A DNA stretch of 64,000 bases from an uncultured Oscillibacter sp. (GCA_934574045.1 CAKTMK010000003.1:30957-94956); one strand, 5' to 3'; numbered from the stretch's first letter, positions 7,582-17,264 are shown. The notes: generated from the sequence alone by a model not told the origin. A program made the numbers and translations.

Positions 7582-8430
7582 TTGAACCTTTGCGACTTGA
7601 ACGATCTGCGGGACCTGCTGGGACGGCACGGGTTCCGATTTTCCAAATCCATGGGGCAGAACTTTCTGATCGACCCGGCGGTGCCGCGGGACATCGCGGA
7701 CGCGTCCGGCGCGGCGCCGGAATGGGGCGTTCTGGAGGTCGGCCCCGGCGTGGGGCCGCTGACGGTGGAGTTGGCCCGGCGGGCCGGACGGGTGGTATCG
7801 GTGGAGCTGGACAAGTCCCTGCTGCCGGTGCTGGACGAGACGCTGCGGGACTATCCCAACGCGGAAGTGGTGTCCGGCGACGTGATGAAGCTGGATCTGG
7901 ACGCGCTGCTGGCGGAAAAGTTCGGGCAGGCGCCGGTGATGGCCTGCGCCAATCTGCCCTACAACATTACCACGCCGGTGCTGACGAAGTTCGTGGAGAC
8001 ACGGGCCATCCGGCAGTTCACCGTGATGATCCAGCGGGAGGTGGCGCAGCGTATCTGCGCCGCGCCGGGGACCAGCGGCGGCAGCTCGTTCTCCCTCTTT
8101 TTGCAGTATTACATGGAGCCGGAGTACCTGTTCACGGTGCCGCCGGAGAAGTTTTATCCCGCGCCCAAGGTGACCTCTGCCGTGATGCGGTGCGTCCGGC
8201 GGGAGAAGCCGCCGGTGAAGGTGGAGGATGAGGCGCTGCTGTTCCGGCTGATGCGGGGGGCGTTCGCCCTGCGGCGCAAGACGCTGGCGAACTCCCTCTC
8301 CTCCGCGCTGGGACTGCCCAAGGAGACGGTCCTTGCGGCCATCCGCGGCGCGGGGCTGGCGGAGACCGTCCGGGGCGAGCAGCTCACGTTTGAGGACTTT
8401 GCCGTGCTGTGCCGCGCCATGGGGAAGTGA
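7582..8430 (+). CDS. rsmA: 16S rRNA dimethyladenosine transferase
   Basis: 282 residues. It dimethylates two adjacent adenosines near the 3' end of 16S rRNA during small-subunit assembly. Visible motifs are GQNFLID, the SAM-binding LEVGPGVGPLT, and the catalytic NLPYNI. The TTG at 7582 (after AGGAAAGG, 11 bases) was chosen because the protein then starts MNLCDLNDLRDLL, as family members do; an ATG at 7543 would add 13 residues but has no ribosome binding site. Length is normal for the family. It converges with a ZIP transporter gene 4 bases away. Confidence 0.94.
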   Translation: MNLCDLNDLRDLLGRHGFRFSKSMGQNFLIDPAVPRDIADASGAAPEWGVLEVGPGVGPLTVELARRAGRVVSVELDKSLLPVLDETLRDYPNAEVVSGDVMKLDLDALLAEKFGQAPVMACANLPYNITTPVLTKFVETRAIRQFTVMIQREVAQRICAAPGTSGGSSFSLFLQYYMEPEYLFTVPPEKFYPAPKVTSAVMRCVRREKPPVKVEDEALLFRLMRGAFALRRKTLANSLSSALGLPKETVLAAIRGAGLAETVRGEQLTFEDFAVLCRAMGK

Positions 8431-8434
8431 CCGC

Positions 8435-9196
8435 TTACAGCAGTACCACCAGCATCCCCACCAGAATGCCGACCACGGCGGCCAGCGCGGGGGCGCGGGA
8501 GCGCCACAGGCCGTTGGCCTCCGGCAGAAGCTCGCCGAACACCACGTACAGCATCGCGCCGGAGGCGAAGCTCAGCGCCGCCGCCAGCATCCGGGGGCCG
8601 AGGGCGCCCACGGCGTATCCCAGCGCCGCGCCCAGCACGGTGGGCGCGCCGGTGGCTGCTGCCGCTGCCGCCGCTTTGGGCTTGGGCATCCCGCCGGAGA
8701 TCATGGGGGCCGAGACGGCCATGCCCTCCGGGATGTTGTGCAGGCCGATGACCGCGGCCATGACCAGTCCGCCCCGGCTCAGCGTGTCCGGCCCGCCGCC
8801 CGCGGCGAAAGACGCGCCGATGACCATGCCCTCCGGCACGTTGTGCAGGGCGATGGCCGCGGCCATGACCAGACCCGCCAGCAGCAGCCCGCCCCGGCCC
8901 TCCGGAATCTCCGGCCCGCGGGAGAGCAGGCGGTTGAGCGCGTCCACCGCGCCATATCCGATCAGGACCCCGGCCAGCACCAGCAGGGCTGGGGGTTTGC
9001 CGTCCGGGTCCGGCGTCAGCGCGTCGGTGAGCAGGTCGAAGCACACCACCGCCACCATCACGCCCGCCGCGAAGCTGAGCAGCAGGCTGATGGCCCGGCT
9101 GGATTCCCGCCGGAGGAGGCAGCCCGCCGCGCCGCCCAGTCCCGTTCCGCCCACGCCTGCCAGCGCCGTGATCCCCAGCATCCATGCAAGCTCCAT
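8435..9196 (-). CDS. ZIP-family divalent metal transporter
   Basis: 253 residues with about eight hydrophobic helices. Two helices carry the ZIP metal signature HNVPEG and HNIPEG; a glycine- and alanine-rich loop lies between. The family imports zinc or other divalent cations (GufA/ZupT-like branch), but metal choice and direction cannot be read here. The ATG at 9196 follows AGGGAGAAC. The gene lies downstream of the antiporter operon on the same strand, separated by a terminator, and is probably independent. Confidence 0.9.
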   Translation of the reverse strand: MELAWMLGITALAGVGGTGLGGAAGCLLRRESSRAISLLLSFAAGVMVAVVCFDLLTDALTPDPDGKPPALLVLAGVLIGYGAVDALNRLLSRGPEIPEGRGGLLLAGLVMAAAIALHNVPEGMVIGASFAAGGGPDTLSRGGLVMAAVIGLHNIPEGMAVSAPMISGGMPKPKAAAAAAATGAPTVLGAALGYAVGALGPRMLAAALSFASGAMLYVVFGELLPEANGLWRSRAPALAAVVGILVGMLVVLL

Positions 9197-9226
9197 GTCA
9201 TGTTCTCCCTTCGATCCGCAGAAAAG

Positions 9227-9257
9227 ACGGGCGGGAAGCAGCCAGCTTCCCGCCCGT
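9227..9257. terminator. Terminator of the antiporter operon
   Basis: Perfect 13-bp arms (9227-9239 and 9245-9257) with loop AGCCA. In the leftward direction it is followed by CTTTTC, and on the plus strand by TTTTCTT. It lies 28 bases past the last stop of the ten-gene operon. Confidence 0.82.
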
Positions 9258-9284
9258 TTTCTTCTGTCCGATTTTGTTTTCCGG

Positions 9285-11249
9285 TCACCGCAGCACGATA
9301 TACAGCAGCGCCCCCACAAGGCCCACGCCCGCCAGCGTTAGGTCGAAGGCGAAAGTCTCGCCGATCAGGAAGCGCTTGGGCCTGCGGGCGTACACGCCGA
9401 AGTTTTCATTCCGCTTGGGGACGAAAACGCCCGGAGCCTTCAGATACAGCAGCTTTTCGCCCGCCAGCACCAGAAAGTCTCCCACGCCGCCGGCCACGCG
9501 GGCGCACAGCGCCCCGGCGAACGCCAGCCCCCGCACCAGAGGACGGTATACCAGCTCTTCCAGATCCAGCTTTTCCGGCCAGAGGTCGGGGTAGGCCGCG
9601 CCGTCCGCCGTTTTCCGGCAGAACGCCGTCCGCACGATCAGGACGTACACCGCCGCGCCGATGGCCAGCGAGATGAGCGCGCCCTGAAGATTCGTCCACG
9701 AGAAGTAGTGCATCGTGCCGTGGAACTCGCCCGAGCGGAGAAATACGGCGGCCCGCTGGGCGATGGGCTGCATGGTCAGCCCCGGCGTCAGGCCGAAGGC
9801 CATCAGCAGGAACGACGCCGCGCCCAGCGCGATCCGGGTGGGACGGCCCATATACTCCCGGGCGCTGAACTTCTGGTTCTCCGCCCGCCGGTCCACGAAC
9901 ACCGCGATGAACAGTTTGGTCATGTAAGCCGCCGTCAGGCCGCCGGAGATCAGGAACAGCCACTCCACCATCCGGAAGTCCGCCGTGGACATACCCGCGT
10001 GCTCCAGTACGTGGATATATTCCACGATGCTCTCGTGGAGCAGGGTCTTGCTCACGTATCCGGAGGTGCCGGGAACGCCCGCGATGGACGCCGCGCCGAT
10101 GAGGAAAAAGAGCTTGAGCAGCGGCTTGTTGCGGCCCCAGCCGCGGATAACGTTCAGGTCCAGCGAGTGGGTGCCCACGTACACCACGCCTGCCGACACG
10201 AACAGGACCAGCTTGATAAGGCCGTGGTTCATCATGTGCAGGACGGTGCCCCACGCGGCCAGCGCGTCCTCCGCGTTCAAAAACTCCTGCATCGCAAGGC
10301 CCACCAGGATGAAGCCGATCTGCGACATGGACGAGCAGGCCAGCGCCCGCTTGAGATTGACGGAGAACAGCGCCAGCACCGCGCCTAGGACCATCGTGGC
10401 GCAGCCCAGCGCCAGGATCACCATATTCCACTCCTGACGGGAAAAGAACAGGTAGCGGGAGGTGATGAGGACGCCGAACACGCCGCTCTTGGTCAGGATG
10501 CCGCTGAGCAGGGCGGACGCGGGAGCGGGGGCCACGGGATGGGCCTTTGGCAGCCAGATGTGCAGCGGGAACATACCCGCCTTGGCGCCGAAGCCTGTCA
10601 GGCAGAACAGGCCCGCCGCCAGCAGCTCGCCGTACTGCTCCGGCCGCAGCGCCATCACCAGACCCGGCATCCGCTCGAAGATCAGGGAGCCAAGCAGGTG
10701 GTAGAGCAGCAGCAGGCCCACCAGCAGCATCATGCCGCCGAACACGGCTACCGCCAGATACGTCTGCCCGGCCCGCAGGGCGTTTGGATTTTCGTTCTGC
10801 GCGACCCACATATAGGACGTGAAGGACATGATCTCAAAGAACACGAACAGCGTGAACAGGTCCGACGCCAGAAACACGCCCATCAGCGCGCCCAGCGTGA
10901 TGAGCCACGAGCAGTAGTAGCGGTTCAAGCTCTCCCGATCCGCAAAGTAGTCCCGGGAGGCCAGCGCCGTCTCCAGCCACAAAAACGCGGCCAGAACGGC
11001 CATCAGCGTATGAAGGCTGCCGGACTCGAACCGCAGGCCCACGCCGCACACCTGCGGCAGGACGGCCTTTGCCGGGACCAGCAGCAGCCCCAGCGCCGCC
11101 GCCAGCTCCAGCGCGGAAATGGTCCAGACGAAGATGATCCGGTACTTGCGGCCCTTGTGGCGCAGGGGGTAGACAAAATAGGATGCGAGGAAGGGAAAAA
11201 ACACCAGAAACAGCAGCAGAAACGCGCCCAAGTTCTCTTCCCTCCTCAC
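9285..11249 (-). CDS. Large antiporter-type subunit, fourth of four (NuoL/MrpA/MrpD-like)
   Basis: 654 residues and mostly membrane helices. The proton-transporter domain shows the key Glu in FVFFEIMSF, Lys in GFGAKAGMFPLHIWLPKAH and Lys in SGYVSKTLL, residues needed for ion transfer in complex I and Mrp. It is longer than its three paralogues by a C-terminal extension with extra helices after about residue 500, as in NuoL/HyfB-type proteins. The start overlaps the previous gene by 4 bases, so translation is coupled. It is the last gene of the operon. Role: cation/proton exchange at the cytoplasmic membrane; ion not known. Confidence 0.87.
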   Translation of the reverse strand: MRREENLGAFLLLFLVFFPFLASYFVYPLRHKGRKYRIIFVWTISALELAAALGLLLVPAKAVLPQVCGVGLRFESGSLHTLMAVLAAFLWLETALASRDYFADRESLNRYYCSWLITLGALMGVFLASDLFTLFVFFEIMSFTSYMWVAQNENPNALRAGQTYLAVAVFGGMMLLVGLLLLYHLLGSLIFERMPGLVMALRPEQYGELLAAGLFCLTGFGAKAGMFPLHIWLPKAHPVAPAPASALLSGILTKSGVFGVLITSRYLFFSRQEWNMVILALGCATMVLGAVLALFSVNLKRALACSSMSQIGFILVGLAMQEFLNAEDALAAWGTVLHMMNHGLIKLVLFVSAGVVYVGTHSLDLNVIRGWGRNKPLLKLFFLIGAASIAGVPGTSGYVSKTLLHESIVEYIHVLEHAGMSTADFRMVEWLFLISGGLTAAYMTKLFIAVFVDRRAENQKFSAREYMGRPTRIALGAASFLLMAFGLTPGLTMQPIAQRAAVFLRSGEFHGTMHYFSWTNLQGALISLAIGAAVYVLIVRTAFCRKTADGAAYPDLWPEKLDLEELVYRPLVRGLAFAGALCARVAGGVGDFLVLAGEKLLYLKAPGVFVPKRNENFGVYARRPKRFLIGETFAFDLTLAGVGLVGALLYIVLR

Positions 11250-12730
11250 AAGATGTTCAGGCCCACCGCCTGCAAAAACGCGGTCAGCGGGTCGGACAGC
11301 AGCGCCAGCACCACGCCCGCCGCCGCCAGCACCAGCAGCGGCACCGTCATGGCCGCGCCGGGGTCATGGACCTTGGCCAGCGCTTCCGTGTCCAGCGCAC
11401 CCACCGGGAACCATGCCCGGACGAAAATGGTCATCATATACAGCGTGGTCAGCAGGGTGGAGAGGATCAGCGCGCCGATGCCCACGTAAGCCAGCGGGTT
11501 GGCCGACAGCACCGCCGCCGAGCAGATCATCCACTTGCCCGCGAAGCCGCCCAGCGGCGGCATGCCGATCAGCGCCAGCGCCGAGACGGTAAACGTTCCG
11601 AACACCACCGGCATCCGGCGGCCGAGGCCCTCAAACTCGTAGATATACTCCCGGCCGCTTTTCTGGATGATGGCGCCGGCGCAGCAGAACATGGTGATCT
11701 TCACCACCGCGTGATAGACCATGTGGGTCAGCGCGCCGGTCAGTCCGGCGGGGAGCATCACCGTCAGGGCAAAGAGGATATAGCTCAGGTTGCTGACGGT
11801 GGAGAACGCCAGACGGCGCTTGAGGTGCGGCGTGCGCAGGGCGCGGGCGGAGCCGTAGATAATGGTGACGATGGCCGCCGTCATGACGATGCTCTGCGCC
11901 GGGGTGCCCCGCAGGAAGTCCGCGCCGAAGCCGAAGTAGATCAGCCGCAGGACCGCGAACGCGCCCGCCTTGACCACCGCCACCGCGTGCAGCAGGGCGC
12001 TGACCGGCGTGGGGGCCACGGAGGCGTCCGGCAGCCACTTGTAAAACGGGAAAATGGCCGCCTTCACGCCGAAGCCGAAGAAGGCCAGCACGAACACCGC
12101 CTGAAGGGCCGGCTCGTGGCCCGCGGCCAGAGCGAGGTCCAGCACGCCGCCGTAGGTAAAGTCCAGCGTGGCGCTGTAATGGAGCAGGTACACGATGCCG
12201 ATGAACGCGAACGCCGCGCCCGAGAGGGAAAAGACCAGATATTCCCGGCCGGCGTAGCGGGCCTTTTCGTCCATGAAGTGCATCACCAGCGGGAGCGTGG
12301 CCAGCGTGAGCAGCTCGTAGAAGAAATAGAGCGTCAGGAAATCCTCCGCAAAGGCGACGCCAAGCACCACGCCGAAGCTGGCGATCCAGAACCCGAAGAA
12401 GCGGTTCTCATGCCCCTCGTGGGACATATAGTCCAGACTGTACAGCGTGATGAGCGGCCAGAGGGCGGAGACGATGGACCCGTACACCATGGAGGCTCCG
12501 TCGATCCGCAGAGAGATGGAAAACACGCTGGAGAAGCGCACCAGCGTACACGCCGGGGCGGGTCCCGGCGCCGCGGCCACCGCAATGGCCGCGAAAGAAA
12601 GGCCCGCCGTCGCCAGCACGGACAGCAGGATATAGGCGCTGCGCGCGCGCCGGTCCCGGGGCTGCCAGATCAGCAGCCCTGCGCCCAGAAGCATGGGCAG
12701 CAGGATGGGGACCGCCTGAAGCCAAGCCAT
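11246..12730 (-). CDS. Large antiporter-type subunit, third of four (MrpD-like)
   Basis: 494 residues, about 14 membrane helices. Proton-path residues are visible: Glu in FFYELLTLATL, Lys in GFGVKAAIFPFYKWLPDAS, and Lys in GGFAGKWMIC. The phrase SVAPTPVSALLHAVAVVKAG is typical of the NuoL/MrpA branch rather than NuoN. The ATG at 12730 follows GGAGG. It lies 19 bases downstream of the second paralogue and overlaps the fourth. All four paralogues keep the ionisable residues, so none looks inactive. Confidence 0.87.
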   Translation of the reverse strand: MAWLQAVPILLPMLLGAGLLIWQPRDRRARSAYILLSVLATAGLSFAAIAVAAAPGPAPACTLVRFSSVFSISLRIDGASMVYGSIVSALWPLITLYSLDYMSHEGHENRFFGFWIASFGVVLGVAFAEDFLTLYFFYELLTLATLPLVMHFMDEKARYAGREYLVFSLSGAAFAFIGIVYLLHYSATLDFTYGGVLDLALAAGHEPALQAVFVLAFFGFGVKAAIFPFYKWLPDASVAPTPVSALLHAVAVVKAGAFAVLRLIYFGFGADFLRGTPAQSIVMTAAIVTIIYGSARALRTPHLKRRLAFSTVSNLSYILFALTVMLPAGLTGALTHMVYHAVVKITMFCCAGAIIQKSGREYIYEFEGLGRRMPVVFGTFTVSALALIGMPPLGGFAGKWMICSAAVLSANPLAYVGIGALILSTLLTTLYMMTIFVRAWFPVGALDTEALAKVHDPGAAMTVPLLVLAAAGVVLALLSDPLTAFLQAVGLNIL

Positions 12731-12749
12731 TTCCCCGGCCTCCTTTCGT

Positions 12750-14195
12750 TCAGAATATCTGCGGCAGAAGCAGCGAGATCCACGCCTGAAGCCCGTTGGG
12801 GAACAGGCCGAGGAACAGCACCGCCGCCGCCAGAAGCAGCATGGGCACGGTCATCTGCGGGCCGACCTCCCGGTATTCCACCAGCACGTCCCGGCCGGGG
12901 AAGAAGCCGCGCACCGCGATGGGCAGCAGATAGCCCGCGGTCATCAGCGCGGAGAGGATCAGCATGGCCACGCCCAGATAGCCCACCAGCCGGGACTCGC
13001 TGTTCAGCGCGGCAGCGGCCAGATACCACTTGCTGATAAAGCCGCTCATGGGCGGGATGCCGATGATGGACAGCGCGGCGGCGGAGAAGGCCAGCATGGT
13101 CTTTGGCATCCGCTTGCCAATGCCCACGAGCTGGTCCACCGTGGTGAAGTTGGAGGCCATGATGATCGCGCCGGCGGCCATGAACAGCGCGTCCTTTGCC
13201 AGCGCGTGGAACGTCATCTGCAAAAGCGCGCCCCGCATCCCGCCGGGGGAGAGCAGGAGCATACCGAACAGCACATAGGACACCTGACTGACGGTGGAGT
13301 AGGCCAGACGCTTTTTGAGCACCTTTTCCTTCAGCGCCAGCATGGAGCCGGTGAACACTGTGCACAATGCGAGGGCGGTCAGGGCGTACTGCGCCCAGCT
13401 TCCGCGCAGGAAGTCCGCGCCGAAAAGGTAATATGTCACCCGCATCATGGCCAGCACGCCGCCCTTGGTGATGATGCCGGAGAGGACGGCGGACGCCGGG
13501 GCGGGGGCCACGGGATGGGCCGTGGGGAGCCACGCCTGCATGGGCATCATGCCCGCCTTGGCGCCGAAGCCAACCATCATCAGGAAGTACACGTTCAGAA
13601 GCAGAGGACGGTGTTCCGCCGCCAGACGCGGGTTCAGCGCGCCGCCGCCGGTGAAGCGCTGGACCGTCAGGAAATGGGACAGGAAGAAGTATCCCGCCAG
13701 CGCCATGCCCGCGCCGAAAACGGAGTACCCCAGATATTTCAGCCCCGCCCGGCGGGCCGCAGGCGTTCCGCTGTGCAGCACCAGCGGGACGGTGAGCAGC
13801 GTCATCATCTCAAAGAACATATAGAGCGTGACGAAGTTGTTTGCCAGTGCAAGGCCCATCAGCGCGCCCAGCGTCATGGTGTAAAAGCCCTGAAACTGCC
13901 GCTCCCGTCCCGCGTGGCGCAGGTACGGCCCGGCGAACACCGCCGCCAGCAGCCACACCGCCGAGATCAGGACCAGAAACAGCTTGGAAAGCAGGTCGTT
14001 TTCCAGCGCAAGGTACAGCGAGCCTTGAATGGTCATCAGCCGCAGCTCCCGCGCCGGAAGGACGCACAGGACCGCCGCCGCCGCGGCCGTGAGGACGCAC
14101 AGCGTCAGGACCGTCCGGTTCCGGGTGTGCTCGTCCCTCTGCCGAAAGACGAATATCCCTCCGATAAACGGCAGTAAGATCGGTATCAGCAGCAA
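12750..14195 (-). CDS. Large antiporter-type subunit, second of four (MrpD-like)
   Basis: 481 residues, about 14 membrane helices. It has the key Glu in MFFEMMTLLTV and the Lys in GFGAKAGMMPMQAWLPTAH, followed by VAPAPASAVLSGIITKGG, very like the fourth subunit, and a second Lys in GFISKWYLAA. The spacing of 43 bases from the first paralogue leaves room for a ribosome binding site (GGGGAGAAA). It belongs to the same operon and probably arose by duplication of a neighbour. Confidence 0.87.
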   Translation of the reverse strand: MLLIPILLPFIGGIFVFRQRDEHTRNRTVLTLCVLTAAAAAVLCVLPARELRLMTIQGSLYLALENDLLSKLFLVLISAVWLLAAVFAGPYLRHAGRERQFQGFYTMTLGALMGLALANNFVTLYMFFEMMTLLTVPLVLHSGTPAARRAGLKYLGYSVFGAGMALAGYFFLSHFLTVQRFTGGGALNPRLAAEHRPLLLNVYFLMMVGFGAKAGMMPMQAWLPTAHPVAPAPASAVLSGIITKGGVLAMMRVTYYLFGADFLRGSWAQYALTALALCTVFTGSMLALKEKVLKKRLAYSTVSQVSYVLFGMLLLSPGGMRGALLQMTFHALAKDALFMAAGAIIMASNFTTVDQLVGIGKRMPKTMLAFSAAALSIIGIPPMSGFISKWYLAAAALNSESRLVGYLGVAMLILSALMTAGYLLPIAVRGFFPGRDVLVEYREVGPQMTVPMLLLAAAVLFLGLFPNGLQAWISLLLPQIF

Positions 14196-14238
14196 AGCGG
14201 TTTCTCCCCTCGCAAAAGTTTTCGTGGAGGCCGGCGGC

Positions 14239-15753
14239 TCACATCAGCCGGATGCCGGCCCGGATCACGTTCAGGATCGGGTGGTAGACGATGCCAAGCA
14301 GCACGATCAGCACGGTCAGCGCCGCCGCGGCGGTGAAAAACGAACGGTCGAACTTCAGATCCTCCGGCTTCACGCTGCGCAGGATCAGATGGACCTCGTC
14401 CCACGGGGGACGGACCCAGATGGCCAGCACCGCCGGGACATAGTAGAGCGCGTTGAGCACGGTGGACACCGCGATGGTCAGCAGCACCGCCGCCACGGCG
14501 GGAGAATCCACCGCGGCCCGGGAGAGGTACAGCTTGGAGACGAAGCCGCCCAGCAGCGGAATGCCGATCATGCTCATGGCCCCCACGGTGAAGCCAACGC
14601 CCGCGGCCACGTCCCGGTACGCGCTGCCCCGCAGGTTTTTCAGCGACCGATGATAGCCGCTGACAGTGGACAGCCGCCCAGCGCAGATGAACAGCAGCGG
14701 CTTGCAGGCCGCGTGGACCAGCACGTGGAAGCAGGCCGCAGCCACGCCCGCCTCGGTCCCAAGGCCGAGGCCCATGAAGATATAGCCGATCTGGGCCACG
14801 GAGGAGTTGGCCAGCATCCGCTTGACGTGATACTCCCGCATGGCGGCCAGCGAACCGAAGATCATACCCAGAAGCCCCAGCACCAGCAGCACGTTACAAA
14901 GGCCGGTGCGGCGCATCAGCTCCAGCCCGAACACCCGCAGCATCAGCGTGACGAGCAGGGCGATGTAGCCCTTGAGGACCAGTCCGGACAAAATAGCGGA
15001 CGAGGCCGTGGTGGTCCCGCCGTGGGCGTCCGGCAGCCAGAGATGGAAGGGGAACATGGCGCCCTTGATGCCCAGGCCCACGGTCATCAGGCCCATGGAC
15101 ACGATCAGCGGGCGGTGGAACTTTCCCAGCTCCGCCAGGATCGCCACCGCCTTTGCCAGCGGCTCCATCAGCAGGTAGCCCGCGATGCTGTTGAGCAGGG
15201 TCAGGCCGATCAGGAACAGGCCGGAGCCAAGCAGGCTCATGAACAGGTACCGGATGGTGGCGATGAGGTTGGGTCCGGTGTCCTTCGCCATCACCATGGC
15301 GCAGGCGGAGATGGTGGTGATCTCAATGAACACGTAGGCCGTGAACATATCGTTGGTATACACCAGCGCCAGCAGGCCCGCCAGCGTCATATTGGCCATC
15401 ACAAAGTAAAGCCCCTGCTTTTCCGGCAGGATATCGTGGAACAGGCTGTGTCCGCCGCCCAGCAGGGAAAGGCCCATTACCACGGCGAACATCGTGCACA
15501 GCAGCGCCTGCCACGGCCCGGCCTTGACGGCGTTGCCGTACGGCGCGGCGAAGCGGCCCATGGTATACGTAAAGCTCACGTCCTGCGTGTACACAAAGTA
15601 CAGCAGCGCCGCCGACAGCACAGCCACTGCGGCAGCGGAGATCAGCGTCAGGCGGTAGGCCTTTTTCCCGTCCCGGATGGCGGCGGACGCCACGCCGCAC
15701 AGCAGCGGCAGGAAGATGGTGAGGAAGGGGAGGTTTTCGTAAAAGGGCCGCAT
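14239..15753 (-). CDS. Large antiporter-type subunit, first of four (MrpD/MbhH-like)
   Basis: 504 residues, about 14 membrane helices. Its place directly after MrpC matches MbhH/MrpD. Glu is present in YVFIEITTISACAM, Lys in GLGIKGAMFPFHLWLPDAH, and Lys in GGFVSKLYLS. The family conducts protons against Na+ or K+ across the membrane. The start overlaps the stop of mrpC by one base. Of the four paralogues this is the best candidate for the ancestral MrpD; the other three follow it in tandem. Confidence 0.87.
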   Translation of the reverse strand: MRPFYENLPFLTIFLPLLCGVASAAIRDGKKAYRLTLISAAAVAVLSAALLYFVYTQDVSFTYTMGRFAAPYGNAVKAGPWQALLCTMFAVVMGLSLLGGGHSLFHDILPEKQGLYFVMANMTLAGLLALVYTNDMFTAYVFIEITTISACAMVMAKDTGPNLIATIRYLFMSLLGSGLFLIGLTLLNSIAGYLLMEPLAKAVAILAELGKFHRPLIVSMGLMTVGLGIKGAMFPFHLWLPDAHGGTTTASSAILSGLVLKGYIALLVTLMLRVFGLELMRRTGLCNVLLVLGLLGMIFGSLAAMREYHVKRMLANSSVAQIGYIFMGLGLGTEAGVAAACFHVLVHAACKPLLFICAGRLSTVSGYHRSLKNLRGSAYRDVAAGVGFTVGAMSMIGIPLLGGFVSKLYLSRAAVDSPAVAAVLLTIAVSTVLNALYYVPAVLAIWVRPPWDEVHLILRSVKPEDLKFDRSFFTAAAALTVLIVLLGIVYHPILNVIRAGIRLM

Positions 15754-16127
15754 CAGTCCTCCTCCTTTTTCGCCCGCTCCAGCAGCTCGTCCAGCTCAAT
15801 GGTGCCGTAATGGCGGCAGATGCGCTGGATCAGGGCCAAAGAGAATGCCGTCACGCTGACGGACACCACGATGCCCGTCAGCACCAGTCCGCTGGGGATG
15901 GGGTTGATATAGAGCGAGGCGTCCGCCGCGCCCTCGCCCACGATGGGTGCGCCGTGGCCCTCGATATAGCCCAGAGACGCCAGCAGCAGAAATACCGCCG
16001 AGTCCATGATGCTGAAGCCGATGACCTTTTTCAAAAGGTTCTGTCGGATCATCATGTTCAGAAGCCCGATGCCGAACAGGATCACCGAGGCAATGGCAAA
16101 CCGGTTTTGTACGACTGCCTCCAGCAT
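15753..16127 (-). CDS. mrpC: MrpC/MbhG-type small antiporter subunit (NuoK fold)
   Basis: 124 residues with three membrane helices and a charged cytoplasmic tail (ELDELLERAKKEED). The sequence GFSIMDSAVFLLLASLG and the later PSGLVLTGIVVSVSVTAFSLAL match the NuoK-like MrpC family. The ATG at 16127 follows GGGGGAAGG and overlaps the upstream stop by one base. It works as part of the Mrp/Mbh membrane complex. Confidence 0.88.
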   Translation of the reverse strand: MLEAVVQNRFAIASVILFGIGLLNMMIRQNLLKKVIGFSIMDSAVFLLLASLGYIEGHGAPIVGEGAADASLYINPIPSGLVLTGIVVSVSVTAFSLALIQRICRHYGTIELDELLERAKKEED

Positions 16128-17020
16128 CAGACCTTCCCCCTTTGAAACATGGTATAAAATCCGTAGACCGTGCAGGCGACCACCAGTCCCACCGCAAGGT
16201 CGATGACGGTCATCATCCACTCCATGTCCAGCGAAATGGCGTTTGCGCCCGTGTAGATATAAAGCCCGTAGGTCAGGGCGTAGGCCGTCAGTCCGGAAAG
16301 GCGCACGGCGTCGTACACCCGCCGGGTCAGCAGGCGGCTCAGCCGCTCCGGCCCGTAGGCATTGGAGTACAGGATCAGGCCGCCGCCCAGGATCGCGCCG
16401 CCGGAAAAGCCGCCGCCCGGCGAGCTTTCGCCGTTGAGCAGCACGTAAAGCGAAAAGAGCAGGATGAACGGCGTGAGCAGCCGGGCGGACTTGCGCAGGA
16501 TGTTGTCCGGGTGGGTCCGCTCCACGACCGCCTCCCGCCGCAGATGGCGCAGCGACTGGCCGTCCGTGTTGTTTTGGTCCCGCTGGAGCAGGATCATCAC
16601 GCTGCTCACCGCAAGGAACAGCACGCAGCTCTCGCCCAGCGTGTCAAAGCCGCGGTAGCTGAGGATCATGCCCGTCACCGCGTTGGACGCGCCGGTCTCC
16701 TCCTGCGAATGCTCCAGATAGTGCTGGGAGACCTCGTTGTTGGTGGGGTTGCCCGGCTGGCCGAAGGGCGGGATGTAGAGCACCGTTGCCAGCAGAACCG
16801 CGATGAGCGTCAAACTCAGGACGGCCGCCGCCAGCGGGTACAGCCCAATGAACTTTTTCAGCCACAGCCGGTCCCGGGCCTCGCTCAGCTCCGCCGAGGG
16901 CGAGGGGAGGGGGGCCTTGCGGTCCATCACGTATTGCGTGGTGGGGTCCCGCGGCTCGCTCTCGCCGTTCACCCAGGCCGCAAAGCGCTGCCAGCGGCTA
17001 CCCTTCTTCGGCTCACTCAT
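16127..17020 (-). CDS. Fused MbhE-MbhF-type subunit (MrpA tail plus MrpB)
   Basis: 297 residues. A hydrophilic N-terminus of about 60 residues is followed by one helix, a segment SYRGFDTLGESCVLFLA typical of MbhE or the MrpA C-terminus, a cytoplasmic linker, and an MrpB domain with NGESSPGGGFSGGAILGGGL. In the archaeal Mbh and most Mrp operons these are separate proteins, or MbhE is part of MrpA. Fusion makes one polypeptide of two neighbouring Mbh genes. It overlaps the next and previous genes by a few bases. Confidence 0.85.
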   Translation of the reverse strand: MSEPKKGSRWQRFAAWVNGESEPRDPTTQYVMDRKAPLPSPSAELSEARDRLWLKKFIGLYPLAAAVLSLTLIAVLLATVLYIPPFGQPGNPTNNEVSQHYLEHSQEETGASNAVTGMILSYRGFDTLGESCVLFLAVSSVMILLQRDQNNTDGQSLRHLRREAVVERTHPDNILRKSARLLTPFILLFSLYVLLNGESSPGGGFSGGAILGGGLILYSNAYGPERLSRLLTRRVYDAVRLSGLTAYALTYGLYIYTGANAISLDMEWMMTVIDLAVGLVVACTVYGFYTMFQRGKV

Positions 17021-17264
17021 CGTTTTTCCCTTTCAGCTCGTTGATCTTTTTCAGCGTCAGCAGAAACAGGATGCCGCTGATGCCGGTGCCCACCGCAGCC
17101 TCTGTAATGGCCAGATCCGGGCTTTGCAGCATGCTCCACAGCAGCGCCAGAATCACGGAAAACGCCATATAAACGATCACCGACGCCAGCAGCCGCTTGC
17201 ACATGGGCGCCGCCGCCGCGCAGATCACAAGACCTGCAAGCAGGATGCTTTCCAGTACCGTCAT
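17013..17264 (-). CDS. MbhD-type small membrane subunit (DUF4040-like)
   Basis: 83 residues, three helices. LQSPDLAITEAAVGTGISGI is the signature of the MbhD/MrpA middle region, a stretch lining the lateral ion path. The gene sits between MrpG and the MbhE/F fusion, exactly where mbhD lies in Thermococcales Mbh operons. It overlaps both neighbours by 4-8 bases, so stoichiometric co-translation is likely. Confidence 0.85.
   Translation of the reverse strand: MTVLESILLAGLVICAAAAPMCKRLLASVIVYMAFSVILALLWSMLQSPDLAITEAAVGTGISGILFLLTLKKINELKGKNDE

Noticed and set aside
11183..15810. Long plus-strand frames (317-617 codons) opposite the antiporter genes
   Set aside because: They mirror hydrophobic codons of the real genes as Gln/Arg/His-rich sequence and have no start signals.
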